Shown one piece after another: positions 5,145-5,306 of a DNA stretch of 5,306 nucleotides. Source of the DNA: Syntrophobacter sp. DG_60 (GTDB taxonomy: Bacteria > Desulfobacterota > Desulfofervidia > Desulfofervidales > DG-60); assembly GCA_001304365.1 (NCBI GenBank), contig LJNA01000120.1, positions 1 through 5,306 of the forward strand. The letters are read 5' to 3'. A program made the translations under genes and the position numbers. The notes below the pieces were generated by a model that ran no database searches, was not told the origin of the DNA, and saw only the letters and a list, made by a program, of their open reading frames with translations. Numbering within the stretch: the stretch's first letter is position 1; each line of letters begins with the position of its first letter.

Positions 5145-5306
5145 ATGGTAGAAGAGGTGTTCAGGATTGGATTTGGTCACGATGTTCACAGGCTGGTTGA
5201 AGGAAGACCTTTGATATTAGGAGGTGTTAAAATACCATATTTAAAAGGTCTCTTAGGTTATTCTGACGCCGATGTCTTAACACATGCTGTGATAGATGCC
5301 ATCCTT
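5145..5306 (+). CDS. ispF: 2-C-methyl-D-erythritol 2,4-cyclodiphosphate synthase, N-terminal part
   Basis: This enzyme cyclises CDP-methylerythritol 2-phosphate to methylerythritol cyclodiphosphate with release of CMP in the non-mevalonate isoprenoid pathway. The 54 visible residues begin [17 protein letters not shown] and include [11 protein letters not shown] (22-32), [20 protein letters not shown] (34-53) and the cut at the window end. D13 and H15 (of DVH) and H47 correspond to the three metal ligands D8, H10 and H42 of the E. coli enzyme. The residue equivalent to E. coli H34, in the usual HSDADV/HSDGDV motif, is tyrosine here (Y39, codon TAT). The ATG at 5145 lies nine bases after the upstream stop in an A-rich leader without Shine-Dalgarno sequence. 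A GTG at 5157 is an alternative start. It is probably co-transcribed with the two genes before it. An IspD-IspF fusion is excluded by the start here. Confidence 0.93.
   Translation, partial: MVEEVFRIGFGHDVHRLVEGRPLILGGVKIPYLKGLLGYSDADVLTHAVIDAIL

Overview
The window is visibly A+T-rich bacterial chromosome of ordinary gene density. The gene set points to a Gram-negative anaerobe, most likely Desulfobacterota (the former Deltaproteobacteria) or a close relative. It includes the tail of a CoA-dehydratase/benzoyl-CoA-reductase type activase, a selenocysteine synthase (selA), a heptose isomerase for lipopolysaccharide (gmhA), and a deoxyhypusine-synthase-like protein of a type I associate with delta-group genomes. 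It also includes the non-mevalonate isoprenoid gene ispF and a short palindromic repeat of a style common in those genomes. The lineage is inferred from memory of families, not from a search.

Layout. Positions 1-102 hold the last codons of the activase. Positions 237-826 (+) are a broken M50 site-2-type protease: the HExxH and GPISN parts are intact, but the stretch that should carry the NxxPxPxLDG metal-ligand motif is deleted and the frame changes. Positions 911-987 (-) are tRNA-His(GTG). Divergent from it lies selA at 1061-2485 (+), with an extended -10 promoter so close that the mRNA should be almost leaderless. Converging on selA is a HU-type DNA-binding protein gene at 2627-2896 (-), the only gene here with a strong Shine-Dalgarno sequence.

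A gap of about 620 bp (2897-3519) follows. It contains the HU promoter, a very A+T-rich stretch without genes, a 147-bp palindromic MITE/REP-like element at 3276-3422, and a promoter with perfect TTGACA and TATAAT hexamers at 3449-3475. That promoter probably drives an apparent operon: gmhA (3520-4116), the deoxyhypusine-synthase-like gene (4176-5135) and ispF (from 5145, cut by the window end).

How the genes fit together. gmhA makes the heptose precursor for the outer-membrane LPS core, and ispF supplies isoprenoid precursors, including the undecaprenyl carrier used in envelope glycan assembly. The middle gene of this envelope-flavoured operon has no assigned function and is the most interesting unknown. 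selA implies selenocysteine use, but neither selB nor a clear selenoprotein is visible here. No CRISPR array, phage, complete insertion sequence or obvious defence system was found.
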